Below are positions 36,987 through 48,611 of a stretch of DNA of 64,000 bases, one piece after another. This DNA is from Allacma fusca (taxonomy: Eukaryota; Arthropoda; Collembola; Symphypleona; Sminthuridae). Under the pieces are notes generated by a model. That model made no database searches. It had not been told where the DNA came from and saw only the letters and a program-made list of their open reading frames with translations. Positions within the stretch are counted from its first letter, which is position 1. Each line of letters opens with the position of its first letter. Position numbers and translations under genes: made by a program. The stretch is from contig OX359245.1 of NCBI GenBank assembly GCA_947179485.1, positions 66,203,067 to 66,267,066 of the forward strand. Reading direction: 5' to 3'.

Positions 36987-39742
36987 ATGCTAACTTTGAA
37001 CGATTTACAGATTAACATATTCCTAACAAATTGCCTTTGCAAAACGGCTTTCCTACCATTTACATTGAATTCTTTAACCGTCGTGGCAAAGCCGTCGCCC
37101 TCGAAATTTGTGTGGGGATATTGGTACTTCAGACAATTTTTAGTGTGTTTATTTATGTCCTTCAAAGTATTCCGATTTATTCAAACTATTCTATACCCCG
37201 AAGAACACCCTGACTTAAAGCAGTTATTTGTCAGTATTATATACCTAACAATGGCCTTTGTCTACGAGTGCGGTTTGATGGTACTGATCTCCATGAACGT
37301 GGAGCTGGCAGAATTATTCTCGCGCATGCACAGCCTTAAATCCAGGGATGATAGGAAAACACAAGGTAGCCAAACCTTCCAACTTATCCAAAATAATATA
37401 ATTAACTTTTCAATCATAAAAGTTTACGATCACATTAAATTTACAAGCCCAGAATAATAATGAAACAGTTTAAAGGTTAGTTCACAATTACATGCGTTTG
37501 CGTCAAGCTTTGCGATGCGTTTACTACATGCGATCGACGGACTTTCCCTCGATGCGATTTGCCGTGAAAATCGCATCGCGGGACCATTCACATACAGGCG
37601 CGAATGTTGCTTGCGTTATTCACTCTTTACTTTCCAACTAAAACTTTCACTCAATAAATGGAACACCTACTCTGTAAAAAGATAGCATGGTTGCAAATAA
37701 CTGTGCCATCTTGAGAGGGGGCTCAAAGGATTGAAAGATAGTTACTTAGGTACCAATGTGTTCATACCAAGAGGAAAAAAATGTTAAAAAGGAAAGGATG
37801 TATTGGATTGGATCATTTTTGCCGAAGCAAAAAACTAGACGAGACTTCTCTTGGCTGTGAGATTTACTGTTAAGGCACTGGATATTAAATAGTAAATATT
37901 TGTTGTAATACGAAATCTTGGTGTCATTCTTGGCAAAAAATTAAACCGTTACATTAGGCTCCGGTTTTGGTTTTTGATGATCCAGAGTATTATTTCCATT
38001 ACTTCAGGATGACACCAGAAAAGTTCGAAGAGTTGCTGAGTAAACCTGACCCGAAATTGCAAATGAATGATCAATTTCGAAAAACTATTTACCCCGTTGA
38101 GCGTCTTCAAATGACACTTGTGTCTAATTTATTACGGTTTGTGAAATTTGAGTTTTCCTCTGTGCAGTACCCGAACTGTTGACTGTGGGTGCTGTCCATG
38201 GAAAGCATTTCGCCATTTCAGCGCGAAATAGATTTTACAATATTTACAAGAAAAAAAAATTAAGTTGGGCATTATTAAATCTAATTTAATGTTGCAAAAA
38301 AATAAAAATTCAGATTCTGTTTCGTAAGGGCTACTTTTCGGTGGTTCTGATAACCGCTTGTCTCGCGAAAAACAATTTTATTTTGGATAATTTTGGAGCA
38401 GTAGGATCTGAGAGTGATGGTGGGATTTCCCGAAACAGTGAACTAGGAAAACGAGTCTTGCTTTTGTTTTTCTCAAAATATTTAATTTCCTTCTTTGTAA
38501 ACTTTGCTTTTTTCAAAGAAATCGTCCAAAACTTTTTACATACACGCTTATTAATTGTTTTGGGGTTAATGCTAAAAGTTGTCCGACGCGCGTTGAAGTT
38601 CAATTTATCCAACTTTGAAATCGCGCTTATAAACGCATGGTCATCGACGCATGCAGGAATCGCATGAATGCATCGCAGTTACGTTCACATGATTGAAACA
38701 AAATGAACGCGCGTTAACAGCAAATCGCATGTACAATCGCATGCATGTGAACTAAGCTTAAGACTTCAGTTGACAAAAACGTAATTTTTCTTAAAATCGT
38801 ATCCATTTTAAAATTGATTCCATTCTCTCTACAGGTCTACTCAAACTGGTCTCCGTGAATACTTTCAAAAGCCATACAATATCCGAGCTGATTATAATTT
38901 TCCTTCCGTTTCTTACGTACCCGGTTCTTCCTGGAGCGATTGGTGTATTTTGTATTGAGACAAAGGCAGCCTACCTTATATATTCGGTCGTACCTGAGAA
39001 CATGGCTAATTGGTGGGTATTTCTGATTACATTGGTAATAGAAGGGTGGGGTCTAACGGAGATCATCACGGTTGCCTACATTGGTGCTTACATCCTCCTG
39101 ACTTTTGCTGTTCCATATATTTGTCATGAGGTTGCAGCAGATATTTTCAAGTCAATCAGGTATACATGCAAACGTTGTATGCACACATGTATCGTACTGC
39201 TGTAAATATAAGACGTCAAATTTCTGTGCACATAACCCAAATGACTTTACAAACATTTTAATGTTTCTAGATCCGATGAAAAACCTGAATTTTCTCAAAT
39301 TGTTAAGTACTGTCACCGGATGGTTCACATGTGTCTGGACATAAAGTTATACAATGAGGCCTTCGGAACTCTAAATTATTTGATTAAATTGCTGTGTTTG
39401 GTAATAGCGATATTTGGATTGTTTGCGGGTATTCGTTTCCAGGAAGAGCACCCTTATTTCGCAATGGTTATCACCTTTGTTGGTTTACTTGGACCCCTTT
39501 ACTTTGTATTCATCTACGGAAGGTGCTACTTGATTCAAGACAACATCAATGATTTGAAGCGCGAAATAATGATTATAGTAATGGAAAATGATGATAAACA
39601 AAAAACCTACTTTGAGCGGGTTTTGAAAGGAATTCCAGCGCTAGGAGTCAGAGCGGGAAGTTTCTATACATTGGACAGAACGTCGTCTCCTGAATTCATG
39701 GATTTTGTCATTACCCAGATCGTCAGCTTACTTGTAATGTAG
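36987..39742 (+). CDS. Multi-pass membrane protein, array copy 4, intact (possible gustatory-receptor-like)
   Basis: Exons 36987-37365, 38835-39159 and 39271-39742 join to 1176 bases, 391 aa, with GT-AG introns in phase 1 and phase 2. About six to seven hydrophobic segments are visible (near 45-67, 80-105, 143-168, 187-225, 266-290 and 297-318, plus a short C-terminal one at 378-391). There is no obvious signal peptide. Conserved blocks are VFCIETKAAYLIYSVVPE, GLFAGIRFQ, IYGRCYLIQD and the C-terminal VRAGSFYTLDRTSSPEF...QIVSLLVM. Size, topology and the C-terminal layout recall insect gustatory/odorant receptors. However, the TYhhhhhQF motif and the usual phase-0 C-terminal introns are absent, so this is a hypothesis. 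Intron 1 (1.47 kb) hosts a Harbinger remnant. Intact frame and TATA box suggest a live gene. Confidence 0.85.
37475..38757 (+). mobile_element. Decayed PIF/Harbinger element inside intron 1 of copy 4
   Basis: Inverted ends GGTTAGTTCACA (37475) and TGTGAACTAAGC (ending 38757) are followed inwards by ATGCG/CGCAT-rich words (GCATGCGATCG, GCGATGCG). Other copies of intron 1 are only 130-180 bases, so the insert is specific to this copy. The expected 3-base target duplication could not be identified with certainty. Its remnants of transposase coding are in the same sense as the host gene. Confidence 0.8.
37967..38460 (+). pseudogene. Harbinger transposase remnant (HARBI1-like)
   Basis: The N-terminal block FDDPEYYFHYFRMTPEKFEE...FRKTIYPVERLQMTL is typical of PIF/Harbinger transposases. 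After internal deletion, a YPNC block is followed out of frame by GAVHGKHFAIS (about 38187-38220). The family has GAVDGKH there, so the first catalytic Asp is replaced by His. The second catalytic region survives as GAVGSESDGGISRNSELGKR (38395-38454) in another frame. There is no third block. It cannot encode an active enzyme. Confidence 0.75.
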
Positions 39743-39802
39743 TGTAATTACTCTAATATCAATAACCGTAAAAATTATTACAATTATTAGACATTTTAAC
39801 CA

Positions 39803-39808
39803 AATAAA
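39803..39808 (+). terminator. Polyadenylation signal AATAAA of copy 4
   Basis: AATAAA lies about 60 bases after the stop, in the block CCAAATAAATATTT that is also found after copy 2. Confidence 0.6.
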
Positions 39809-39889
39809 TATTTAATACAGTGTTACCTAATTTGTACACCAAGTTACAGTCTATATTCGTAGCTGTAGTAGTGATAGTATAGCAGTAAT

Positions 39890-41322
39890 ACCTAGTGCAG
39901 GGTTTTGCATCCAGGTCAGGTCCAAACTCCACCTGGGATGATTTTTTGCTGGGTTCTGCCGTAAATAAAATTTGTGGGCGGGCTAAGGCTTGCAATAGAA
40001 AATCATTACAGGGTTCAGGACGGCGCATTAACATATTTTTCGTTCCCAGGTTGGTAAGTAGTAAATAAAGCCGCCTGTAAATTATGCAGTACAAACAGCG
40101 GTGACATGTGGCTGTTTCGTTCTAAACATTACAATTTATGGATTAGATGTGATCTCATTATTATAAGTAATGAAAACGTGATTGACCTAGCTATTGTATA
40201 ACTGAACATGAACATCTTCAAACACGTTTTCTACCCGCACCTCATACTTTCAATATATACAGTCGCAGTGTAAATTTGGAGTGGTACAGGACAATACAGT
40301 ATAAAATTTTAATACTTTAATTTTGATTTAAAAATTTAAATTTCGTAAGGTGAACGGGTGAATACAGAAAGAACTGTGTTAATCGAGTACTTTACTGCAG
40401 CTGATAAGTATGTATACTACGTGCTAATTTCTGACAATGTAATCCCATTGGTTTGAAGAGTGTCCAGGGAAATCTTTAAAATTGCCCTGATTAACAATAC
40501 TATCGAAACAAAATTTGGCACTGTTATATGTGCCGATCATGGAACATCAAGTTAACATCTTCATATCGAGGTATTCTTCCAGCGTATATGCTGGTTGATT
40601 ATTATAATGATTTTACTTGTTAAAAGTTACCAAACAAGTTGTGGGGTTTCCCATTGGTCGAATTAAAATATATATGCATTTCTTCAATAATCGCGTGACA
40701 GGTAAACTAAATGTACAGTGGGATTTTCAAAATGAAGAAATTGTTTTTGACGACTTCTGGTTGGGAAAAGAATTTACCCACGTTTTCAGCAATTTCAAGC
40801 GATGGAAAAGCATTTATCCGTATTTTTACCGGGAACGGGTTTACCGCCAATGCTGTTATAACCGGTGCAGACCAGTAAACAAATTTGACACCTCGTAAGG
40901 TCCGGGTTATAAAACTACAGGCGCAAAAGGCTGGATTTAATTTCACTGTAAATTTGATTCGGGTGTGCGTCCAAACGTTTTACCGGATCACATGTCGATT
41001 TTAAATTACATACTAGGGATTTAAAATCATATACCTTACAAATTCCCTTGTGCTTACATGTTGCACTGAACCAAACCAAGCTCTGTTGAAGAAATGCTTG
41101 ACACAACAAGATTTGGTCTTGGAACAACTTGAAAGGGTCTGTTTCAGAAATAAAAATATGATAAAGCATTGAATAAGTTGACCAGGTTACCAGAACATTT
41201 TATCAAAACAAATTATATACTCGATGAGCTTTTGAGTGCCTAGTATTTTGAATGTAACAATACACAAGAGTATGTATAATACATTAAAGAATCATCGCTA
41301 CGCGATAATTTGAGGCTTCGCG
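39890..41322. other. Non-coding stretch after copy 4
   Basis: A short GC-richer insert starting CAGGGTTTTGC (39899) follows GTAATACCTAGTG. The related sequence GTAGTACCTAGTGC at about 50955 lacks it, so a small element is likely, but its end is unclear. Other open frames here show no recognised similarity. Confidence 0.4.
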
Positions 41323-41740
41323 TAGGGTGGCGTCAGCCGCAGCCGTCAAAGTAGAAAAAAAAATCGTTTTTTTCGAAATTTCAGAATTGTTTTCGAAAAA
41401 ACCATCGGGCCGATTTCAACCAAATAGACAGTAACCATTACGTTTTACAGAAGCAATATTCACAAAAAGTTTCATTGAAATCGATTCAGTAGTTTAAGAG
41501 ATAACAGTCATTTGACATAAAGTCCAAAATTTCAAGAATTTTTTTCGAAAAAACTATCCGGCCGATTTCAACCAAATACGAACTCAGCCTTACTTTTGAT
41601 ACACGTAATGCCCATAAAAAATTTCATTGAAATTAGTTCTGTAGTGTTTGCGTAAAAGGGAGTCCGTTTCGTGCGGAGGGACACACGGACGTACGGACGT
41701 ACGGACAAGGCTATTTTACTAGGGGGCTGACGCCACCCTA
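41323..41740. mobile_element. Short element with TAGGGTGGCGTCAGCC inverted ends
   Basis: The ends TAGGGTGGCGTCAGCC and GGCTGACGCCACCCTA are perfect inverted repeats of 16 bases. Inside, a unit of about 150 bases is repeated twice: TTTTTCGAAAAAAC.ATC, a GCCGATTTCAACCAAATA block, then TTTCATTGAAAT. A short tandem GGACGTACGGACGTACGGAC follows. No coding sequence is seen. No matching target duplication was found, so the superfamily is unknown. Confidence 0.75.
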
Positions 41741-43764
41741 AAAACACATATGCATTAAAGTGTTTCTTTTTAATAATAAGTCTCTATAAATATGAGAATG
41801 AAAATAATCAAAGTAAAAATTTTAGGTGGTAAAATATTTACTTCAAATAATTTGTCGTCTTTGATGTTTGGCCCAAATGATCCGGTCATTTCTGGTTATA
41901 TATAGAATAGTATATAGTATTCCTTGGTCCGAATATGAACCGCGCAGATCATACCAGACATTTGGGAACTGACCACACAATTCTCAGCAATATACTTGTG
42001 ATGACAGATACATTCTGCCTAAGTCTTCAGTAATATTATAATCTTGTGACTATATTCATACATACATCACACGAGCAATTATTCTGTCCGAATTTCATGG
42101 ATGCTAGCGAAACGATAATCATGGAGTCCTCAAGCTGGTGTTTCTCAGCTTAGCCTAAAGGTACATAAGCTATAAAAACCGATATTGTACTACTGTTCTT
42201 AAAAGTGCTAGCAAAATATAACTTTTCACCAGTAATGTATGTGATAATTTTGAATTTTTTATTTTATACACAAAAGAAACTCGACGACAATAGAAAACAA
42301 AATTTATCGACAGTTATTTATACGGGCTCTTAAGACAGGTACTCCAGTGAATCATTTTGTACAGAATTATTTTTTATAGGGACAGGTACTTTGCCGTACT
42401 TCGTTACATATATTTACTTGTTTGACAAAATATTGGACAATCGGGTAATGGGAATGTTTGCCATTTTGATTTATGCCTAAACCAATTTTTAAAAGGTATT
42501 TCATGAGAGTGTTTTAGCATTTAAGTGATTGTTAGTTTCGCAAGCATTGTCTTGTGAAAACTACCCAATGCCAGGGCTATAGGAATACACGCATTTGTAC
42601 ATTTTGTTCACATACATATATACAGTTCACCCTCTATATAATGGTTACCAAGGGATAAGTAGACGTATTCGGCCACAAAACCAGTTCCCTTAGAAACAGT
42701 AACTATCAATGCGAAGGTCAAAATACCTGCCCACATCCCCAACATTTGCACATGTTGGGAATGTGACCACGATATTAGCAAAATAAGGTGATGGGGATCA
42801 CGTTTTACTTGAATCAGTAATAGGAGTAATAATTAGATATATTTTCGGTACTTCAGCTTAATTTTATTGTATATTCGTAGACTCAAGAATATCATTATTT
42901 CTATCTACAGTGCTTCTAGAATAAATAATTTGAAATATTGGAAAACTACGTTAAAACGTACTTTATAAAAAGGTATTTGCAAATAGGGGTCCATTGTCTA
43001 TTTGTTATATGTAACAGGGAAAGGAAACATTCAAACTAAAACCAGCGTCAGAAAAAATTATGTATTCTGCGCGTCCACTGTACACCGAAAACGGGTTCCA
43101 AGGTACATAACGTCAGGTTGAGTGCTTAAATATGCAGTTGTTTAAGTTGAGAATATGTAAACAGCAAAGTCGATATATTCCTACCTCAACTATTTGATAC
43201 TTTTGAAAACGTGAACAGCGTATACGCTCTACACATACATATATATATATATATATACCGTTTCGGCAGAATTATTTTGCATGATAAAATATCTCATTAA
43301 ATAGGATTGATTGTACAAACGCTGTATAAATAAATATGCAAAACTTTATATGAAAATCACAAAGGTTGCCTTCAGGATCATGCCTTTAAACCATCATAAG
43401 TTGGAAATACGAATATTGTCTCACATTGTGTAAACCTTTAGAAAATATTAATGGTTATGAAAGGGGTTTTGGAATATAATTTGAAGACCTCCAGCCAAAG
43501 TAGGGTCTTTTCGGAAATTAGGACATTTTAAATGTACATAACAAGCAAACGAAAGAAGTAGAAATACTGATTTTTCAAGGCGTATAGCCATCAATGTATT
43601 CAAAAATTCCTTCAATAACTAAGACGTTGGACAGTGATCAATGAAGACAATTATTATTGAATATAATAATTGTTTTTTTAATTTCTGCATATAGTTTCGA
43701 GCATGACATTTTGTTATTTATAGTATACATATTTTTAATTAATGAGGTAAAAAGACTTCTCAGC
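41741..43764 (+). repeat. 5' flank of unit 5
   Basis: From about 42830 it matches 5300-5660 and 6170-6260 and then, after the point where the transposon inserted, 11590-12128. An alternating AT tract lies at 43238-43257. This copy is free of the two insertions found in unit 1. The earlier part (41741-42800) has blocks of the more distant array flank near 42400-42560. Confidence 0.7.
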
Positions 43765-44030
43765 ATGATAACATTGAACGATTTACAGCTCAAAATTCTC
43801 GTTACGAATTGGCTTGCCAAATTCGTTTTAGTACCATTTATATTGGATCCTTCAGTCATGGTAGCAAGGCATTCGCCCTTAAAAATAGTTTGGGGATATT
43901 GGTACTTGAGGCAATTCTTGATGTTTTTACTTATGACCCTCTTATTAAGTATTGCGAATAATTCAAACAATTCTGTGGCCCGAGGAATATCTCAACTTGT
44001 AGCAGTTATTTGCTCGTATCATGTATACCT
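43765..44030 (+). pseudogene. Membrane-protein array copy 5, exon 1 fragment
   Basis: The start and the first 60 residues match copy 1 (a TLNDLQLKILVTN block, then KIVWGYWYLRQFLMFL). The frame is lost near 43940 (LLMTLLL where the family has LFMSFKV), with later bases still matching copy 1 out of frame to TATACCTCAC. Homology ends at 44030, where GC-rich repeat sequence begins. No exon 2 or 3 follows. It is a dead fragment. Confidence 0.8.
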
Positions 44031-44597
44031 CACCCGGTGAAAACCCGGCTTTTTAGTAACAATTGAATCTGCTGTGAAACCTTTATTTATGTACATATTC
44101 TATTATATTTATACATATACTATCTATCCCAACTCATCAAATTCAATAAACGTGCACTCACGGAGCAAGTCTACTTATTGGCTCTGAAAATGTTTGACGA
44201 TAAACTATCAAGCTTAAGGGATCGTTTCAAAATTTTAAGTATGTGTAATTACGTATTAAATATAGTGAACGATTATTTAGCTTTAGCATGAATTTACATG
44301 AAAGAATTGCTTAATACTCTACGCAACGTCAAACATGCTTGCCACCTATCCGTCTTAAATTCTATTCAAGTAAAATTACCGGATTATTTGTAATTTCTGA
44401 CCTGCCCGAAACCCGAAATGAAAAATAATTGCAGGCCAAAGCCCGATCTTAACCCGGTTTAACTGTTTTATTGCAGCCCGAACCCGGTCGGAGCCCGATG
44501 TAAGTTCGTATTTGCAGCCTGAACCCGGCCAAAAAACCGGCCGGGTCGAATTCGGGCAGGCCCAAATCAAAAAGCCCGCTTTCGAGCCCCACATCTA
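44031..44597. mobile_element. Probable MITE with CCCGGTC/AGCCCG words at the break of copy 5
   Basis: The left side reads CCGGTGAAAACCCGGCTTTTT and the right side, read inwards, GGCTCGAAAGCGGGCTTTTT. These are imperfect inverted ends, with CCCGAACCCGG/GCCGGGT-like words near the right end and an AT-rich middle. A target duplication is not convincing. Directly beyond it begins the 5' flank of the next unit, so the element marks a deletion or recombination junction. Confidence 0.5.
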
Positions 44598-47150
44598 ACG
44601 TATATTTACTTATTTTAGAAAATTAACATGTATGGTAATGGGAATTTTGACGCCTGCCAAACAATTTTTAAAATGCATTTCATAACAGTGTTTTAGTATT
44701 TAAGTGAATGTTATTTTCGCACACATTCTCTCGTTCAAAAAAATGATTTTGTATAAATTGAAACTACCCAGTTTCAGGATTAGGAACACTTTTTTTTGTA
44801 TAACTTGTTCACATACAGTTCATCCTGTATACAATGGTTCCAATTGGATAAGTAGACGTATTTGATCGCACAAACAGCAGCCTCAGGAACAGTAACTATC
44901 AATGCAAAGTGCCAAGTACAGGTCATGCGAACGAAAAATTATTGTAATAAAATTATAAGTACTTTCCTGGCTCCTACGCCAGGTACTAAAGTAAATGATT
45001 TTATATGGGCATTATTTATACTTGTACTGTTATTGGCCTAACTTTACCAATAATATTTACTTGCTTGAGAAAACATGGGACGGTTGGCATAACCAAATTG
45101 TCTCCCATATTGACTTTTATACAGTAACTTTAAAGGGATTTTTAAAAGGTACTAGAGTGGTCTAGTATTTAAATGAATTTGATCTTCCCACACATTTTCT
45201 GGTTGAAACTTTCCAAGTATTGAATTATGAACAAAACTTGCAATTCTACACATATTTCAATAATAGAGGGTAACCCTAAGATAAGTACTATCTGTATGCC
45301 TGTATTTACCCAAAATGCAATGCCATAAAATCGGTACCTAAACTCGTTACCTAGAGCGTTCACACGTATTCCAAAGCTGGGTTCTAAAGTAAATACTCAG
45401 TTAAATATTTACCTGTTTATCAACCTTTATTCCAAATCTTCTTTGAAAAAAGTGGATGTACTTGTGCCTTAACTACTCGGGAAACGTTTACTACCCGAGA
45501 ATAATACAGACACTCCTGAATATCCGAAATAGTGGGGGGACAATATTTGTTAATTAGATTTAATTACTTTGCAAGTGGCCACATACAAATGTATGTATGT
45601 GCATATAAGATTACACATTATTTTTCGTTAGCAAGCTCATATAAGCATGTAAATCTTCCACTTTGTAAAAAAATATATTTGTTTTGTAGGAACAGGCTTT
45701 CAGAAAAGACACCAACACAATCTCATGTATTAAAAACTTTTTCATACAACACTAAATACTAACAATATTTCATGGCATTCAAATAGAGATATCAAAGAAT
45801 CGTTGCAGTGTCGTTCTGGGAATGGTTCGGTCTGTTCTTTGATTTTTGTTCTGGTCAGGTTCAAGCGTAGGATCATTCCACAGGATCTGTTCTACAACTT
45901 TGGTCCAAAAAACATTCTCCAGTAGATTCAATGGTTTAGAAGGGCATGACCGGTTTCTTGCGTTCGACATGACCAATTGGACCAAATTCTCTGATTCCTC
46001 GATGAGCCGCTCTGCGTGTATTTCCTAAGTTACTATTAAATTATAAATTATCACCCTATCAGACAGTTGCAATCATGAAAGCGTATTGCAATACTGACTG
46101 AAATAAAATCAGCTAAATAAGTTTGAAGTCGTTATCAAGGACGAAAAGGGTTGCTTAAAAAATCTATTTCGGGCTACATTGTGATAACCCACAACTTTAC
46201 TCGGTTATGATAGTTACCTAGATCAACCGGCCTCCACAAGTTATCTTTATTATCTTTATTGTCTTTCAGTCTTATGACTATAACAATTTCACAGTTTTTT
46301 GATGCATGCTATTTAATTATTTGGGACTCAGCCCGTTTAATCTCAACCTTGGCAATTTGCTTAATTTATGGAGGAAAGAGACAGCAAAGTAACATTGAAA
46401 ATTATATTCCGCAACGAACTGAGGGTGCGCTGTCTCCACACATATATACAAGGGTGCAAAGATATTTAAAAGAATTTTATTGCTTTTTTAAATACAACTA
46501 ATAGCAATTTGTGCACGAATTTTTAGAAAATTGAAGCTTGATTACAGTTTTGATAGAAAAAGTCTGGAAAAGGTTAATTTGTCTTTTCAAAAGTGGGACA
46601 TATCTGTAGTATTATAACCTGTCCGTCCCTGACGTTTGTTGGTAAGGACAAAGTCCACCCTGCCCCCTTGTTCCGGAGTGCCTGATTATATGCATAATAC
46701 ATGCATTCTTATTAAACAATATTAATTATAATATATAAACATATTCGTATGTACAAATCGTAATCAGAAACTTTGCAATCATAAGGTGTAAATAAAAGAA
46801 TATTTCTCTCACAGTTTAGGCGTAAGAGGAGTATATAAAGGCCATGAAATACGTTCTGGAGGTCATACCTAAAAGAACTCTAAGCAAAGTAGCTTCAATT
46901 CCGGCATTATTTGACTTTAAGCGTTATCAAACAAACAAACCAAGTATATATACGTATAGAAAGACGTCAAGAGATAGCAACAGTGTGTCTGAAATTTCAG
47001 ACAACATTTAACAGGTTGAACAGTGGTAATCTAAGACCATCAGTTATTATCCACGAAATACGGTCAGTATATGAATAGCTTCGAGAGGAACATTTTGTTA
47101 GTTATTGTGCATTTAAAATACTAAGAAGTACGATAAAAGATCACTTCAAC
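44598..47150 (+). repeat. 5' flank of copy 6
   Basis: Blocks at 44930-45500, 45530-46020 and 46540-47150 match 56370-57310, 58540-58760, 58850-59013 and 60505-60960 upstream of copy 7. The stretch 46235-46540 is an extra piece with no match there. No gene is supported. This flank lacks the hAT element and the LINE found upstream of copy 7. Confidence 0.7.
46832..46839 (+). promoter_or_regulatory. TATA-type box of copy 6 (TATATAAA)
   Basis: It lies 312 bases before the ATG, in the conserved block GAGTATATAAAGGCCATGAA. It is presumed to be the core promoter from position and conservation. Confidence 0.5.
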
Positions 47151-48611
47151 ATGCTAACGTTGAATGATTTACGGCTTAACTTACTGCTAATAAATTTCCT
47201 TTGCAAAAACGCTTTCTTACCATATGCATTGGATTTTTCAGCCGTCGTGGCAAGGCCATCGCCCTCAAAATTTTTGTGGAGATTTTGGTACTTTAAACAG
47301 TTTTTGGTATTTTTATGTATGTGCTTCAGATTATTCCGATTTATTCAAGCTATTCTATGGCCCGAAGAATACTTTGACCTAAAGCAGTTCTTTGTACATA
47401 TTATCTATCTAACAATGGCCTTTCTCTACGAGTGCGCTTTCATATTTGTGATCTACATGAACGTGGAACTGACTAAAATATTCACCCGTATTCATAGTTA
47501 CAAATCCAGGGATGCTAGAATTTTTTATGGTAAAAAAACATTAATTTATGCAACCTCATACAACTTCTCAATAATAAAAATTAACTATCAAATTAAAATT
47601 ACGAACCCGTAATCATAATAATTTACAGTTTTCGGCTCTAGTTACTATAAGAGTTCTTGAATATAATTAAATTGATTTTAAAATAAATTCAATTCTTTCT
47701 ACAGGTCTACTCCAACTGGTCTCAGTGAATACTTTCAAAAGTCACTCAATATCCGAGCTAGTTATAATTTTCCTTCCGTTTCTTACGTTCACAGTTATTC
47801 CTGGAGCGATTGGTCTATTTTGTATTGAGACCAAGGCAGTATATCTGATTTATTCTGTCATACCTGAGAACATGGATAATTGGTGGGTGTTTGTTGTTAC
47901 ATTGGCAATAGAAGGATGGTGTCTAGCAGAGGTCATTTCGGTTGCCTACATGGGTGCTTACATCCTCCTGACTTTCGCTGTTCCATTCATTTGTAATGAG
48001 GTTGCAGCAGATATTTTCGATTCAATCAGGTACACACGCCACAATGTATGCACATATGTGGCGTACTGTTGTAAATAGATGAACTCAAATTTCTGTTCTT
48101 GTAATCTAAATGACTTTACAATAATTTTAATGCTTTTAGATCCGAGAAAAATCCAAATTTTTCACAAATTGTTGTACACTGTCAACGCCTGGCTCATATC
48201 TGTCTGGACATAAAATTATATAATGAGGCCTTTGCAACTCTGAATTATTTGATCAAAATAGGGTGTTTGGCAATAGCGATATTTGGACTGTTTGCGGGAA
48301 TGCGCTTCCAAGCAGAGCACCCTTACTTCGCAACGATTTTCGCTTTCGTTGGATTCCTTGGACCACTTTATTTTGTATTCATCTACGGAAGGTGCTACTT
48401 GGTTCAAGATAACATCACAGATTTGAAACGCGAAATATTAATAATAGTTACGGAAAATGATGTGAAGCAAAAGAACTACTTTGAGAGGGTTTTAAAAGGA
48501 ATTCCAGCAATGGGAATCAGAGCGGGAAATTTCTATACACTGGATAGAACATCGTCACCAGAATTCATGGACTTTGTCGTTTGCCAGATCGTCAGCTTGC
48601 TTGTAATGTAG
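47151..48611 (+). CDS. Multi-pass membrane protein, array copy 6, intact (possible gustatory-receptor-like)
   Basis: Exons 47151-47529, 47705-48029 and 48140-48611 join in frame to 391 aa; introns are 175 and 110 bases with GT-AG ends. The protein keeps the hydrophobic pattern and the family blocks: LFCIETKAVYLIYSVIPE, GLFAGMRFQ, IYGRCYLVQD and GIRAGNFYTLDRTSSPEF to the C-terminal QIVSLLVM. It forms a close pair with copy 7 (for example NVELT, EGWCLAE and RAGNFYTLDR in both). It has an intact TATA-type box. The expected poly(A) signal reads AATAAG. It is probably expressed. A receptor role is inferred from topology only; another membrane family remains possible. Confidence 0.85.

Noticed and set aside
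40617-40946. Overlapping 93- and 79-codon frames on opposite strands
   Set aside because: No family resemblance, no splice context, and no counterpart in paralogous flanks.
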